Shown one piece after another: positions 1-14,000 of a DNA stretch of 64,000 bases. Both the position numbers and the translations under genes were made by a program. The DNA is taken from NCBI RefSeq assembly GCF_031877795.1, contig NC_133938.1, positions 14,230,920-14,294,919 of the forward strand, in the 5' to 3' direction. The notes under the pieces are model-generated. The model saw only the letters and a list, made by a program, of their open reading frames with translations. It did no database searches and was not told where the DNA came from. The DNA comes from Strix aluco. Lineage: Eukaryota; Chordata; Aves; Strigiformes; Strigidae. Position 1 is the first letter of the stretch. The number at the start of each line of letters is the position of its first letter.

Positions 1-2535
1 TTCAATGCTCATGCTGTGGAGCAGGCATTTCATTTCCAGGAGGGGTCTGATATTAACAGTTTTCTCCTTTCCTATCATGCTGCAGCTCCTTTCTCTGGAG
101 CAGAATGACCATGCTTTCCTGAAAGTCACTGTGTCATTTAAAATTAGTGAATCAAAAGAGTCAAGTCTGATGGACAAAAGGTTTGTTGTCTTTGTCTAGG
201 ATACAAAAGACTCTGTCTCCAATTGCCTTTTGTCTATCCCACTGTAATAGCAGGATCCAATTCTAGGCTTTTATGAATAATCCACTAAGGTTTAACCAAA
301 GTTGACCATGAACAAATTAAGTACGTTGTTTTGATTTTTTCCAAACGTATACTTATTTTACAGTTGGATGAATTTGAAAATGAAAACCTTCAACTTAGCA
401 ATAAAATATACTCATGTGGTTAGGAGGTCTAGTGGAAAAATTTACTCTTCATCTCTAGAATCACTGAAGAACTTACAAAAGACATACGGGACTATAAATT
501 CATAGGCATTTCTGACTCCATCAACTAGGTGAGTAGTCATATCCTTCTGATGCAGAAAATGAGGCACAGAAATCCCCAGACTCATGTAAAACCACATTAC
601 AGAGCTGCAAAGGCAGGATTAGGACTCAAGCCTGGCTGATGCTTAGGCCTGCATCTTTTTGCTGACACTCATTTTTTTTAAACAATACTGGAGTACTATA
701 ATTGCAAGGTCATATTCCTTGATTACTACAGTAAAATCCAGAGTTCATTAATTCATATCATTGAAAAGCACTAAGAATGAAAAGTAGAGTGCATAAAACC
801 TCAGCTTGCGAAGTACACATTTTAATACTCCGTAGGCTATATAACTTTGGTTTGCTTTATAAGATAGGACAGGCATGATTTCCAAATGAGGTTTAAATCT
901 GGACTGCAGATATCCTCCCAGATGGGTTGGAAATGTCTGTGTGGTGCATTAGAATCTCCAGAAGGGCTTTTTCACACTTGTACTGCTAATGCTCTTAATT
1001 CCTTTGGCAAAATGAGCTGGTTCTAAGTGTTTTGCTTTGCTGTGCCCACTGCCAACCTCAGGCTTTACTAACTTTCATTATATTTGGATTTTACAGCTGC
1101 AACATCAGTGGAGTCTTTCAGTCAGTCAAAGGCATTCAGCTGTCTCAGCAAGAGGGCACTAATGAACATGAACTGGACAGAAATGAAAGCTGCCCCTTTG
1201 AAATGGAAATAATAAGAGCCATGTCTCACCCATGCCCTGTGCAGAGCAGTGAAAGCAATGTGCCTGGGTGTTGCTAGTGATGGTTTTCCCCTCTGGCTGA
1301 GCCTGGACCCTAGCCTGGTCTGCGTTACTGGTAGGGTGATGGTGAGCGAATCCCCTGGCTGTGCTCTGACATTGTGGGGCATTTTTACCTTTCTTTCCTT
1401 GTGTCTGGGGCAGTACGTGAGCTAGGAGTTTCTTTAGGACTTCTGGGATCAAGCCATCACATGCAACATTTTGCTGTTGGGACCTCTGTTGTCCATGAAC
1501 ACCACAGATAGTGGAAAGTGCTAACCAAGGCGCTTCTGCTAGGGAAAGGCACACGTGTATGGTTTTAGCATGGGTAGAATACCTTTTTCCAGGCATGACA
1601 ATTTAGCAGAAAGAGATGCGTAGCTGTTCTGGTGGCTCCCTTTAATTGGGGAACTGGAAGTACCTTCTCGTTGGTGCAGGATCCGAAGTGGGGCTTCATC
1701 AGGGAGAGGCCTGACCTGACACACTTACTGTTTTTTAATGCTGTACATTATGTAGTATTATTATATATCATCACTGTAGAATAAACTAATTTAGGACTGC
1801 TGAACAGTCACTGCCTTCAAGTTTTTTCCAGTGACTTTAACAGTCTGTAAATTGTTTCTGGGAGAAGGCATTTGCCTTTATGAGCTGCTTGTATTTTTTG
1901 TACTGTACATCCCAGCTTGATCATTGTTAATTAGTGTCATGCTTCTGTGTAGATGACTGTGTTTTACTGCCAGCAGAATTACTTCTCTTACTAATGGCTC
2001 TTTGCTGTTACTAAATTCCTGTTCTAGTAGTTGAGCATGAAAGTTCATTTTTCTTCTCTCACTACATCTCTTTGCTACCTTTGTCTTATCTGAAGTGGTT
2101 GACTCGCAAAAGTTTCTCTTTTGTAAACAGTGGATTAAAGAGAAAGGTGTTGTTTTAAAGATGACAGTCTGATCCTATGAAAGTCAATGGCAAATCTCCC
2201 ATAAGCCACAGGGAAAAAAATACGTTAAAGAAAAGTGGAATGCAATGGTCTTCATCTCCCCTCTTGTCTGGGGCTACCCTTTTTTGCAGTGTAGCACTTC
2301 TGATGAGTTAGCAAAACACAGCTTTTGTACAGGGAATTTGTGAATGCTTTATTACAAATAAAAACATAGCACAAGAACTCATGTTACTGGCTTTAGTTTG
2401 AACATACTGTTGAATAGAGCACTGGCTAACTGCATATAGACCCAGTACACACAAAGGTTCTCAAATACAACATATAGACTAAATTAAGGTTGGGGAAGGG
2501 AAAGAGGTGGGTAATCCCCTTTTGTTCTCTGTAGG
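1..2535. other. 3' flank of the vitellogenin gene, no gene recognised
   Basis: Apart from the MIR-like relic near 541-665 I see no coding exon. 1030-1720 is more GC-rich than its surroundings and has overlapping short open frames, but none resembles a known protein or shows exon borders. AATAAA occurs on the plus strand near 1780 and 2355 without an identifiable transcript. Confidence 0.5.
541..665 (-). repeat. MIR-like SINE relic
   Basis: Reads like the reverse complement of a MIR core: AGAAAATGAGGCACAGA, then ACAGAGCTGCAAAGGCAGG and ATTAGGACTCAAGCC. Highly diverged, as expected for an ancient amniote SINE. Confidence 0.55.
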
Positions 2536-3434
2536 TGTATGGGGTTTGTGTGTGGTGAGGTTTTAGTAGCAGGGGAGGGGCTACAGAGGTGGTTCCTGTG
2601 AGAAGCTGCTAGAAGCTGCCCCAACTCTGACCTCTGCCCAAGGCCGAGCCAATTAGTGACAGCAGCTGCACCTCTGTAATAGCATGTTTGAGAAGGGGAA
2701 ACTGAGAGGAGGAAGAGCTGTGAGAGAAATACCTATGCAAACACTGAGGTCAGTTGAAGAAAGAAGGAGCAGGAGGGGGAGGTGTGCCAGACATCCTGCA
2801 GCCCCTGGTGAGAGGGCAGGCTGTCCTCTGCCACCTATGGAGGTCACCAGTGGAGCAGAGATCTGCCTGCAGCCCACGGAGGAACCCACGCTGGAGCAGT
2901 TCATGAAGAGCTGCAGCCCATGGGAAGGACTCACGTCAGAGAAGTTCATGGAGGACTAGCTCCCATGGGAGGGACCCCACGCTGGGGCAGGGGAAGAGTG
3001 TGAGGAGTTCTCCGAGGAGGAGGAAGGAGCAGCAGAAACAACAGGTGATGAACTGACCGTAACCCCCATTCCCTGCACCCCTGGTGGGGAGGAGGTAGAG
3101 AAATTGGGAGCAAAGCTGAGCCCTGGAAGAAGGGAGGGGTGGGGGGAAGGAATCTGAAGATGTTGTGTTTCTCGCTGTCCTACTCTGATTTGATCGATAA
3201 ATTGGTGGTGGTGTTCAAATTAAATTGATGTTCTTTCTTCCCAAGTCGAGTCTGCTTTTTGCCTGTGACCATAATTGATGAGTGAGCCCTCCTTGTCCTT
3301 GTCTCGATCCCCAAGCCTTTTGGTGTATTTTCTCTTCTTCATCCCATCGGGGGTGTGGAGGATTGCGAGGTGGGGTGAGGAGTGAGCAAGCAGCTGCATG
3401 GGGGTCGGTTGCCCTCTGGGCTTAACCCACAACA
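2536..3434 (+). mobile_element. Solo long terminal repeat of an avian endogenous retrovirus
   Basis: A roughly 0.9 kb purine-rich block, much more GC-rich than its surroundings, starting TGTATGG and ending CACAACA. GTAGG just before it and TTAGG just after it look like a 5-bp target duplication with one mismatch. Wording such as AAGTCGAGTCTG and TGTCCTTGTCTCGA is, from memory, shared by an abundant LTR family of bird genomes. It contains decayed internal direct repeats around CCCACGCTGG and CCCATGGGA. No viral gene is present, so it is a solo LTR. The short open frames across it are by-products. Confidence 0.6.
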
Positions 3435-4709
3435 TTAGGTTATCCTCAGGAGAGAGGCTTAGGGCCAGAGGCAAACATGGTACCACAGCGTACGCACCAG
3501 GCATCAGGGCTCAGCCCACTGAGCCCTGGTTTGAAGAAACTCATAATAATTTACTTCCTTAATTCCAGAAGGAAGTAAGTGCAGTACACAGATTAAAACT
3601 GGGTCTTTTCTAATTTCTAGTTGGTGTCAAGCTGCAACTTGAGAGAGACCGAGAGGAGTACTATACATTACTCATATTTCTGCTCTTGAAAGAAAAGCAC
3701 TGAGAAATGTTATTCTGTAATTGTTCAGCTATTTAGTCTTCAATCATCTTTCTGATAGCTCAGTTTTTAGTAGAAAGAAAAGTATTTTCTTTAATGACAG
3801 TTTCCTGACAGCATTTGGGTTCTGCAGTACCTCGCCCAGGCTGAGGCTTCTCTTGGAAGAGCATGCTGGCTGCTATTGACTGTTACAGAAAACATATCAT
3901 GGTTCACTGCATGGCTGATTCATGTACAAGGTGAAGAGATATTCTGCCGTTGCACAGGGTTTGAAGGTGCCACCTATTTCTGGTACCCTGGGGTGGGAGG
4001 GAATTGCCTTCCTGTATAGGCCTAGTGAAAGCTAGTAGATTGACACTCCCCTGGTTAAACACAGTCTAACTGTCTTGCTTGTACTTTATTTTAGCTTTAT
4101 GATGTTATTGATCTTATATAGTTTTCTACATACTACTTTTTTGGAGTATTTGGAATGCTACCTGATGTATTACTGTTCCCTGAAGTTTTTTAAGGCATCA
4201 TTTTCATAGATATACAATAGGAGATGGTAAACCATAAAAAAAAGTTCCTATTCATACTTTTAGCTCATGAAGCAACAGCACATCCATTGAAATTTAAATG
4301 AAAATGGGGACTGTGTCACACACTATAGCTCTCTGGAAAGCTACAGTGGGAGTCTAGCAGTCCAATTCATTCCTTTGTAGAATGTACTAAGGCTAATGGT
4401 CTTGCTGGGAGTAAAATGTATTTTTTTGCAGAACAGTTCCAAGAACAGACTTTGCTCTTTACCAGAAAACATAAAAGAAAACAAATGCTTACTGTGTCTT
4501 TAGTATGCTAAATATGAAATTCTTTGCACAATGGAATGTTAGCAGTAGCTGTAATCATGTTTTTCTTTCATCACCTAGTGAACATAATTTTAAGAGAGGA
4601 CTGCTGTAATTATATTTCAGATAAAAGGAAGCAGAATTTCTGGATAATATTATAGTTGGTCTGATTGTTGTGTTGATAGGGAAAAATAAAGAGAGAGACC
4701 ACATGAATA
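3435..4709. other. Interval between LTR and vitellogenin 3' end
   Basis: AT-rich DNA with no exon or repeat that I can name. It separates the plus-strand LTR from the minus-strand vitellogenin transcript end. Confidence 0.5.
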
Positions 4710-4729
4710 CTTATTTAATGAACAACATA

Positions 4730-4735
4730 TTTATT
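4730..4735 (-). terminator. Poly(A) signal AATAAA of the vitellogenin gene
   Basis: On the minus strand AATAAA lies about 173 nt after the stop codon and is followed within 40 nt by a GT/CT-rich stretch near 4690-4705. Cleavage is expected near 4710, giving a 3' UTR of about 0.2 kb. No other AATAAA occurs between the stop and this site. Confidence 0.75.
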
Positions 4736-4907
4736 AAGCAGTGCAGACTGTACATAATGCATTTGACTTTGGATGCAATGCAGTAGGCTTATTTTCTTCA
4801 AGCACGTTTCTTAATATTTTACTACAGCTATTACGTTCCCTTCTTATCTGTCCAGCTATTCAATTATTCATATAGTATGTCTATAGCACAACACTAAAGC
4901 GTTTAGC

Positions 4908-5026
4908 TTAACTACAGTCACCAGTGCAGGTACAATCAATGTCAGCATCCACAGACTCCACAACATCCTCAGATGCAGATTTCTTATCGCTGCTTCTCTG
5001 CCATTCCAGCAGGCTTACAGCAGTAT
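4908..5026 (-). CDS. VTG1: VTG exon 34: C-terminus and stop codon
   Basis: Encodes DTAVSLLEWQRSSDKKSASE, an acidic stretch and the Cys-rich end CTCTGDCS, then TAA at 4910-4908. The recalled chicken VTG2 ending CSCENEEC has the same CxC layout. A 3 kb intron separates it from exon 33. Confidence 0.95.
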
Positions 5027-8000
5027 CTGTCAGAAGAGCAAAGCCATTGTTAACTAACATGAAGCAAATTAACACATTTCAAGGAAATACTGTTTTGATG
5101 GCTGCCAACTCCCTCATCAAGTAAAGAATAAAATCCTGCCCCCACAACTGACATCTAACTGACTCATTGACTTAGAGCAGGATTTTCATCCATGATATAA
5201 TTACTATAATACTTCCCTAAAAGCAAAATGAATAACATTTCATGAAGCACAAAGACAACAGGCAGGAGGCTGTAAAAGTACTGAAAGTAGCCACCGTCAA
5301 TGTAAGACCACCACGTACCAATACACATCAGCAATCCCTTTTTATGTTAGTGCTGCATATCACTGCGTATTTCAGCTGACTATTTGTCGAAGTTCATTCT
5401 GAAGGATAAGCCCTTTGGAGAATTTTCAGAGGTTCATAAACTTCTAATTAAAGTTTCCCATATATTGTGAAATCTGGCAGAGCATTGTCAGTTGCAGTAT
5501 TAACCTTACCACACTGCTTTATCAACAGCAGCTTGAATAAGCCATATCCCTTAATGCTGAAATAATCTAAATGGAATAATGATATTCATCCTCCCAATAA
5601 ATATTCTTAGCTAGTTGGAGGTTTATCATTGCATCTGGAACAATATTAGGACATTCATTTAGATTAAGTTTGTATAATGAGAATGGGTAAAGCTTTCATA
5701 ATTTTACCTCCATTTGTTTTATCCCTTAGTTGGACAATACATATATAACATGCCATCTCTCATCACAGAGAAACCTGGAGACCGCTGTATGAGTTCAGGT
5801 TATATCAGTCGCTTATCTCCTGAAATGCTAGCACTCTCCCTTGGCTAAATTACTGTACAACCTGAGCGCAGGTTTTGCATAATATACTGGATAATAAATA
5901 TTTCCTAGAAAGTTGCTGGAGATGCTTTTTAAAAATATATAATATTTTCAAGCTGTGAAATGAGAAATGCTACAAAATGTCTGAGTTCTGTTTTTTATGT
6001 ACATTAATTCTTGTTATGTTTCTTACTCTTGGGCACAGTGTGGGTCTGATCACATTCACATCCATGTAGGAAATAGTTTCCTCAGCAAACTGGATCATGG
6101 CTGAGTAACTACAGTCCCTGTGGGTAGGGCTTGTGGCATGTTTGAAATGTAAACCAATATGTGGACTTAAACTTGGAGCAATGTCTGCCTCAGTCAAGAT
6201 CCTAAGACTACAGTCTCACTGATTTGAGCACAACAGGGGAAATTCTGCATCCCTGTACTTCATTTTATCCTTGCTCCACTGGTGACAGTGATGGAGTCCC
6301 TTCTTTTGAAACAGCAGACTATCAGGTCTGAGTTTTCATATAAAGAGATGAGAAAATGTCTTTGTCCAGTGTATGCAAATACATGTTCTCAGCTTGAGAA
6401 AGATGAGGATTTTGCTTCTGCTGCTTCTCCAAGTCATCAAACAAAGAAAGAAAAAGAACTATTTTTAAGGGCTTGCCTTGTATTCCTATTGATCCTTAAT
6501 GTGAAGATAAAGCAATCATATTGCTAAAAATTGCAAATGGCATCTTTTTCCTTCCTCGTCCTCCTCCCCTTTCTCCTCCTTCTTGTCAGGATAAATAAAT
6601 AAAAATGCCCTTGATTAGGAGTGCTGCTAGCAGACTTCCCCGTCTCTGGTTCAGTAAATGAACCAGGAAAGCCTGAAGATGCTGTAAAAGCAGCAATGGC
6701 TGCGACAACTAATATATCTTTTTTCTTTCTTTCTGATTTTCCTCTTTTCTCACACATTTTTGTGGGAGAATGAGACAGCTTTATTATAGCCTAATATTCT
6801 GAGGCAGTGAGTGGCCTGGGGTGATGACATTTCAGAGATACAGATTGGACACACAAAAGAAATCTGTGAAACATGGATATGACAAGATTTTGGAAGGTTT
6901 TTTGTTGAGGGTGGGTTTTTCTTTTCATAAAATGATGCATCTATTCACATCTCAGGGAGCTGTCAGAAAACTATTATCACTCTCTCTGTGCTACTTGTTG
7001 AATAGACTGTTGGAGATGGTTGACTATTATAGAAAGATACTCATTGCTTTCATGGGCTGATTCAGCACGTTGCCGATATTAGTAACACAAGCAAAGTGCA
7101 AAGTTCTACAGAGATGTTGTTTAAAATCAGACATAAAATACTCTGTTCCTCCCCAGTATTACTCAACACAGGGGTCCATTGGCTTCAGTGAAACTCACAG
7201 GATTTTCCCAGCTATCCCAGTGGATTTGGCCAACAATGGTTAACACACAGAACAGATCACTTCTGTAGATACTCCCTAATGGTAGGTAATTCATTACAAG
7301 ATTTGGGAAGGGATGCACCAGAAATATCTGTAGGTGCCAGGCTGGATTCTCCTCTCATGCTTATATAACTTCAGTGTGGACCTGTATTAGATAATGCATC
7401 ACATCCATGACAAATTGGTATAAGTGAAAGGAGAAAAAGGACCAGTATTTTTAAAAATCTGGGGCACGAGTGTGTGTGTATAAAATACCTTCAAAAACAA
7501 ACCATTTTTTGGAACAATCTAGAGAACATTTCATCAATGTGTTTTTTGCTGATGTATTGCACAGTGGCATAGCATGGCAGCCTAAACACAGCAGTCATGT
7601 CACACTATTTGACTGACTTTCAATTGCCTTACTTGCCCTGGTCTACACAAAATTGCAGGCTGTACTGTGCATAAAAGGACTCAGTGTTGCTTATCTCAAC
7701 TTTATGGAGATCCTGAAAATGTGAAAAAAAAATTATCGATCATTGCTGTCCCTTTTACCACCTCAAATGTTTTTCTCAGATGATGCTACCTGCCATCATC
7801 TAAACAAGCTTTTAGCTGGCCAGTACTGTCAGTGGTTATAGCAAACACTAATGGGATTAAAAACAGCAGCTCAGAGAGGAGCCAGAGCAATACAGGTCTG
7901 TACGTGGTTGTGCTGTGTTTTGTTCTTTTGAGTGCTCCAGCAGAGCTCCTACAGTACGTGACAGAGAGAGAAAAATATCATACCTTTTGGGAAACAGTGG

Positions 8001-11000
8001 AAGCCAACCTTAACTGAAGCTTTTTCGATTGGAGTACAGTCTTTCATACATTTCAGTACTGGGTCAACAGAGTAGCACGTAGATTCCTCTCCATCAATAG
8101 TAGGATTTCGATTCAGCTTCACATAACTGCGCTGCAGCTTGCACCCTAAGAGGAAAAGGAAAAGTAGTTAAAATTATAGAAATAAATCCCAATCGATCCT
8201 TGTAATAATAAAGGTCCATATTTTCTCTTCAGCTTTTATTAAAACACAGGTGCCTGACAAACCATTTTCACAGTAGCGAGGTTATCGAGATAGGATGATA
8301 ATAAGTTGGGGGATAGAGGAAAGAGTCTGAAAGGGGAGCTATTTTTAAAATCTAATTGCACAATATAATCCAAATGGAATCATGTATACCCAGTTTTTTA
8401 GAACTACATAATACACAGAAAATAACCTCTCATGTCTGAAAGCTATTAAGAATAGATACTGCAAGCACAATGGCTACTTCATTGCATTAGGAAAAATGTC
8501 AACTGTAGTGAATGGATTAAAAAAAAAGGCAGCATTTATATAATAACATCAAGGATAATTTTTGTATTGGATGATTTTTATAATGCTGCAATTATCTCAC
8601 TAGAAAGGTATAATGTAACTTAACAGGATCCCAGCTATGACTCCGTTTCCTGACACACAGATAAGCACAATTCTGCTGCCACTGAAGTCAAGGAGAAAAC
8701 AACCATTAACTTCAATAAAGTTATCTCAGGTCCAAGGTAAATGGAGACCTACAGAACACAACTGTATTGATGTTATGGGACATCATCATTATTTTTCCAG
8801 ATACATGTGAGAGGATGCTCTTTTACTTTAGGAGTATTTCTAAATATTTCCCTGAGATTGCACCATCAGATGGTGCAAAACAAAAATAAAATTTTGTGCA
8901 CTCTGAAAATTTACATAAACTTAAGATCTGACTGATAGTCTGCAACTTCTTTGATTAAATTAAGTCTGCAGACAACAGCTGAAACTGCTTTCATTCAGTG
9001 GTCAAAATCACACTCATTTCAGTGGGAGCAAGATTAGGCCTGATTTTGACTCTCCAAGAAAAAAGCTACTCAGTGTAAGAAATTATAGTAGAATCAATTA
9101 CTGAACTGCACATAAGACAAAGACTTTTGCTATAGTATATAGTGTCATTATTCGCAGGCAGTGTTTTAAACAGTCAGTGGTTAATGAAGTTAAAATGGAT
9201 ATATATTGCCATTATCTTTTCTAAGTAAAAGTTATCTGCTGCTTTAAATTTTTTTTTTTCTAGCTATTGGCAGAGGAAAAGTGAAATCGTATTCTCCCCA
9301 AGCATAAAGTGTTTTCAGATCTACTCACCACCAGAGCAAGTTTCTTCTAGCAATACCCATGAATGAACAAAAGCAGAACAGCTGTGTGCCAGCTTATGAT
9401 TTGGCATTAGGAGTTCATTGTGCTTTTCTCTGTCATTATTTCCACAAACTCCACAGGTCTTTCCTCTCAACCATGAAGCAACGGTAACCTATAAAATAGC
9501 ACAGCTTTGTAGTGAATACTGAAGTGTTGGTCTGTTACATTGCCAAGGTACAAAACAGAAAGAAAGTAGTAACCTTGAAAGCCCAATACCTTAAGGATCA
9601 CGCCGTCAAAAGTCACATTCTTCAGTCCGTGCGTTGGAACTTCCACAATAACTGTTGTTCCATTTCTATAAATTTTAACACTGTCTGTAAAAAGATAGTG
9701 AATCATAAGGTGATCTACTTAATTTCAAATTAATGGAGAAACTGAGTAGCATAAAATAGACCATAATGTATTTTCCATCACGATAATTTTGCTGCTACAG
9801 TTGGATTTTTTTTTTTGGTGGAGAGAGAAAGCAAAAATAGAAGAAATTATCTCTTTATCTGTAAAAATTTTGGTACTGGTGTTTCCTATAGTTGGAACTG
9901 ACTTTTGTATTGAGTCTGCTAAGTCTTGAAATGATAATGATATTGGTGGTCCTCCAGCTAAATATCTGAACCAAAGCATCTAACTGTGACTACAAGAACT
10001 TTTTTTCTAAACAATCACCAACCTGGACATACAATTTATGCTGGAGGAAAGTAAGAGTGTATATACTGTAGGAAACAGGGATGTAAGTCAATACAAATCT
10101 TAAGAAAGTAAAGTCTCTATTTATTTATTTTTTTTTAATTAATCCCACTTGTGGTTTTTTTACATTGGGATTTTTCTGTGGAGTTTGTAAAAACTTCTTG
10201 ATATTTAGTTTCCAGGTCAGTCCTGGAAGAGTGGGTATCACAGCTTACCTTTTGCATACTCAGAAACTCCATTGTGTGATAGAACTGGTTCTTCATTGCA
10301 TGCCACAAGGAGAGATGAATTTGCGGCAGGACAGATTGTGATGTTCCTTCAGAAAAAGGAAAATATGAAGAAAATAGTGGTTAATTTCAAATGTGCAAAG
10401 TAGAGATATTTGTGACCAAAGCTAGCAGAGAACCAACTTGAATATCTGAATTTTGAATGAATGAATGAGCTGTTTTCTTTCCAAAGTACAAACTTCATTG
10501 GGACTTTGGGTTTTGAGATTCAAACTTTAAAGAAAAGAGAGCATGGGGACTTAATAAGCACATTATCAGATAACAGTGGCTGTGAAATTGAAGACAAGAG
10601 CAATTAAACCATAGAGTTTCAGATGAGGATTCCTTCTGGAAATCCTGTCTTTCCCCTACTATCTGATTGCAAACCAGTTTCACCTAGGAGCTAGACATCT
10701 CCCATCCCCAGACTAACTCCCTGAAACTTTATACCTAATTCCTGAGCCCTCAGGATAAACCACACTTACACTGAGGTTGTATTTATGTGAACCTCTCTTG
10801 AGAAAGACTGAGGATCAACCTTTCTTGTAGTAATGATGAATTTTGGGTGTTCAGTACAGTCTTGGACCACTATCAGGTTGCAGCTTTTATTGAAAGAATA
10901 TGTATGGCTCACGTGATCGAATGTTTTGAAATCTCCCTCGCTGACTTCACATGTGGCTGCAAAACAAAACCAGAAAAGAAATGGCAGATGTGACAATGGC

Positions 11001-14000
11001 ATATGTGTTTCTGCAAAGTATTGAAAGCCACCTCTATGAGACTGAACTACCCAGTGAACAGGAAGAAAACTTCATTATCTCCTTGGCAGAAGCATTCAAC
11101 GCTGCCAGAGTCTGTAAGGACAGGATAGCACTACAGAATAACTACCAGATATAGCCTATACTAGTATTGATTTTGATTACATGCTAAACACAGAACTCAA
11201 GCTAACAGGGTCTAAAATGTACCAAATTATTGAGAAACTAAAAATAGCAACTAACCATGATAAAAAGTAGTTCGCATTTCCCACAGAAGTGCTAGGCACC
11301 AACCAAGACTCACATGACTCCTTTTTGAAGAAAATAAACAGGGCAGAAAATACATGATCTATCTTGTACCCATCATCTGATGCCTCTCAATGCAGAGATG
11401 GCACCTTCTTAGAAGGCGCAAAGGACAACCTTTAGTCCTTGCAGACAGGAGGGATTCCTGAACTCTGAATTTTTACATCAGTCTGATGTCTCTTCATTCA
11501 CCTGCCAACAAACATGCTTTTAAGTGAAGGAATGAGCTGTTGAGAAAGCAGGGTTAGAGATGCTATGCTTCCCTAGAAGACCACTACAAGGAAGGGCAAG
11601 GCCCAGTCATGGCAGAGGACAGATCTACAAGCATTGATTATTCATGAGACAAGCATATAAGTAATATTTACATTGATCTTCTTGTGCTATTTGCGAAGCT
11701 ATTTCAGGAAATAAATTCCAGGCAGTGATATCTCTAGTCTTGTAAGTTGGAGATGGGCCTAAGGGCAGAGTGAATGGCATTCGGAGTGCCTGATAGTAAA
11801 GTGTTATCTGAAAAAGCAGAAATGAAAATACATTATGATAAATTGAACCATATTGCTCAAGATATGACTGCAAACAAAAAAAGACTCCTATCTTGAAAAA
11901 CAAATCTTGAAGGTGCATTTATACAATTGCAGTTGTGTTAGTCTCTCCAGGATGTACCCAAACCTTAAGCTTTTGTGAGGAATAATTGTCTTCTCTTCTA
12001 GTCATACTTCTTGCCTTTTTGAGACATTGCTAAGGATATTGGAAAGTAATCGACATATATGAAGTTTAAGTGATAATTAAGCAACTTCTTAAAAAATAGG
12101 GTAACAAGTTAAATAACTGACTAAGTTGATGGATGTGTCTGGAAAAGTGAACAGCATCCATTACAGGCTGAAAACTGGCATGATGAGCATTGGGGTAAGA
12201 TCCCTCACTGTAGCTACAAATTACATTTACCAAGAGAATCAAATTAATGCCTAGTGTGCCTACTTCTTCATTATCATATATTAAAGAGCCTGCAATACTG
12301 AAGCACCATGGAAGGTTAAAGACACACTAATTTCTCTGTGTATGAATGGCTAGCTGTTATTAATTTGCCAGAGATCCATAGGGGAAATTTTTCAAAGCGG
12401 TGCATAGGGATTTGGTGGACAAGGACCAATTAATCAGTGGGATTCTGCAGATCCAGCCTGTGCAAGCTGTTCTGAGAGTGTAACTAACTGCTCCAGCTTG
12501 GTTAAGGCAGAGTTGTTTTTGTGGCTGTCATAACTTGCTCTGCCCTGCCCCATCAAGCATGGTTACTGCAGATGTGGGACCTGGGTGACAACAAAGATAG
12601 ATGCCATACATGGTTGCAATGGAGTGCAAGGTGTTCTCAAGGCCTCCGTTATCTGAGACCCCTATATATCCTCCTGAACTAGTCACACTGGGTAACATGA
12701 ATCAAGGTGTGAGTGCAGAGTAGTCATACTTGAGACAATTTGGGCCTAACTGCTGTTCTCAGCATGGAAATAAGGTATTTGACTAGAGTCTGATTTTCAA
12801 CTTATTGCTACATTGCACCAAAGCAGCACAAAATCAAGAGTACTCTTGTATGTATTTCAAGTCCCATGTCATGTAGTCAGGTATATAGCAGCTTCTCTAA
12901 AAGGGAATGTTTTGCTTTTTATTCTTTACATTAGGTATCAAAATGTTATTAGTTGAAAATCTGTTCAAGGTAAGGAAAAGGAAAATAAAAATTGACACGT
13001 ACCCCAGGAGCTTTAATTACTGTATCAATTGTTCGTGGAGAAGTTGCAGCTGCCCTTACTATAAATTCATGAGATGGATTTCTCTGATGTACTTCTGAGA
13101 AGCCCAACACGAGTGCTGCACCGGGAACGTATTGCATGAATCTAGAGATAAACAAGATGTGACAAACTCAGGTACATGAGCAAAAGCAGACAGGGGAGGA
13201 TGAGGACTACTGGCAGTTCTGAAAAATAAGGGAAACAATGGAAGAATTGAAAAGTCAAAGAAATAATACTTTGGGTCAAATTAAATGGTTGATTTACCCA
13301 GAGGAAACACATTGGTTTTATTTTGCTCATTTTAAATGAGTATTTTTTGAGACTGAATAGAAGAACATTTCAAAACAAAAAAGACATTTTGAACTATCAA
13401 ATTATTTAATATGGAAAATGAAATTAAGCATGTCAAGTTTTTAAATATTTGGGGGATATCTTTTAATATGAAACAAGTGAAGAAAGTAGAGCACATTCAC
13501 AAAATACTTCTGCGCCACTGAACTTGTGTTTTCCATATAAAAAACCCCCAAACATGTTTGGATTGAAAAATTTCATCCAATTCTTTCAGTGCTTTTATAA
13601 AGTCCACTAGCATAATAAAGGCAAAATAACAATTTAGGAAAGAACGAATTACATACGCTGTACTTGTCTTTTTTATCCAGGATGGAAGATCTCCCCATTG
13701 CACCTTCAGCTGCACGGCTGGCTTCCTTGCCAGTTGGCCCGTGGTAGCCATGGCCGCTATCCTGTAGTCCTGGCACTCTTTGCCCCACCTCAGTCTGGCC
13801 TTTACAAACAAGGAAACAGTCACCCAAATTTCAGAAAAGAATCACAGAACCACCCTTGACTATTTCAAAATGCAAGTTTTTCTTCTTTGCTGAAACTTCA
13901 CATTGATCCTTAATGTTTCCAAGTCTTTCTTTTGCTCTAAATAGGCTCACAGAGAAATTTTGACTACATCTGGAAAAATCTGAGGCATAGTAGAAAAAAA

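Noticed and set aside
1122..1596. Overlapping short open frames of up to 145 codons in the 3' flank
   Set aside because: No resemblance to a known family, no exon borders, overlapping in several frames.
2684..2959. Open frames of 91 and 98 codons on opposite strands
   Set aside because: They lie inside the LTR, whose GC-rich repeats lack stops by composition.
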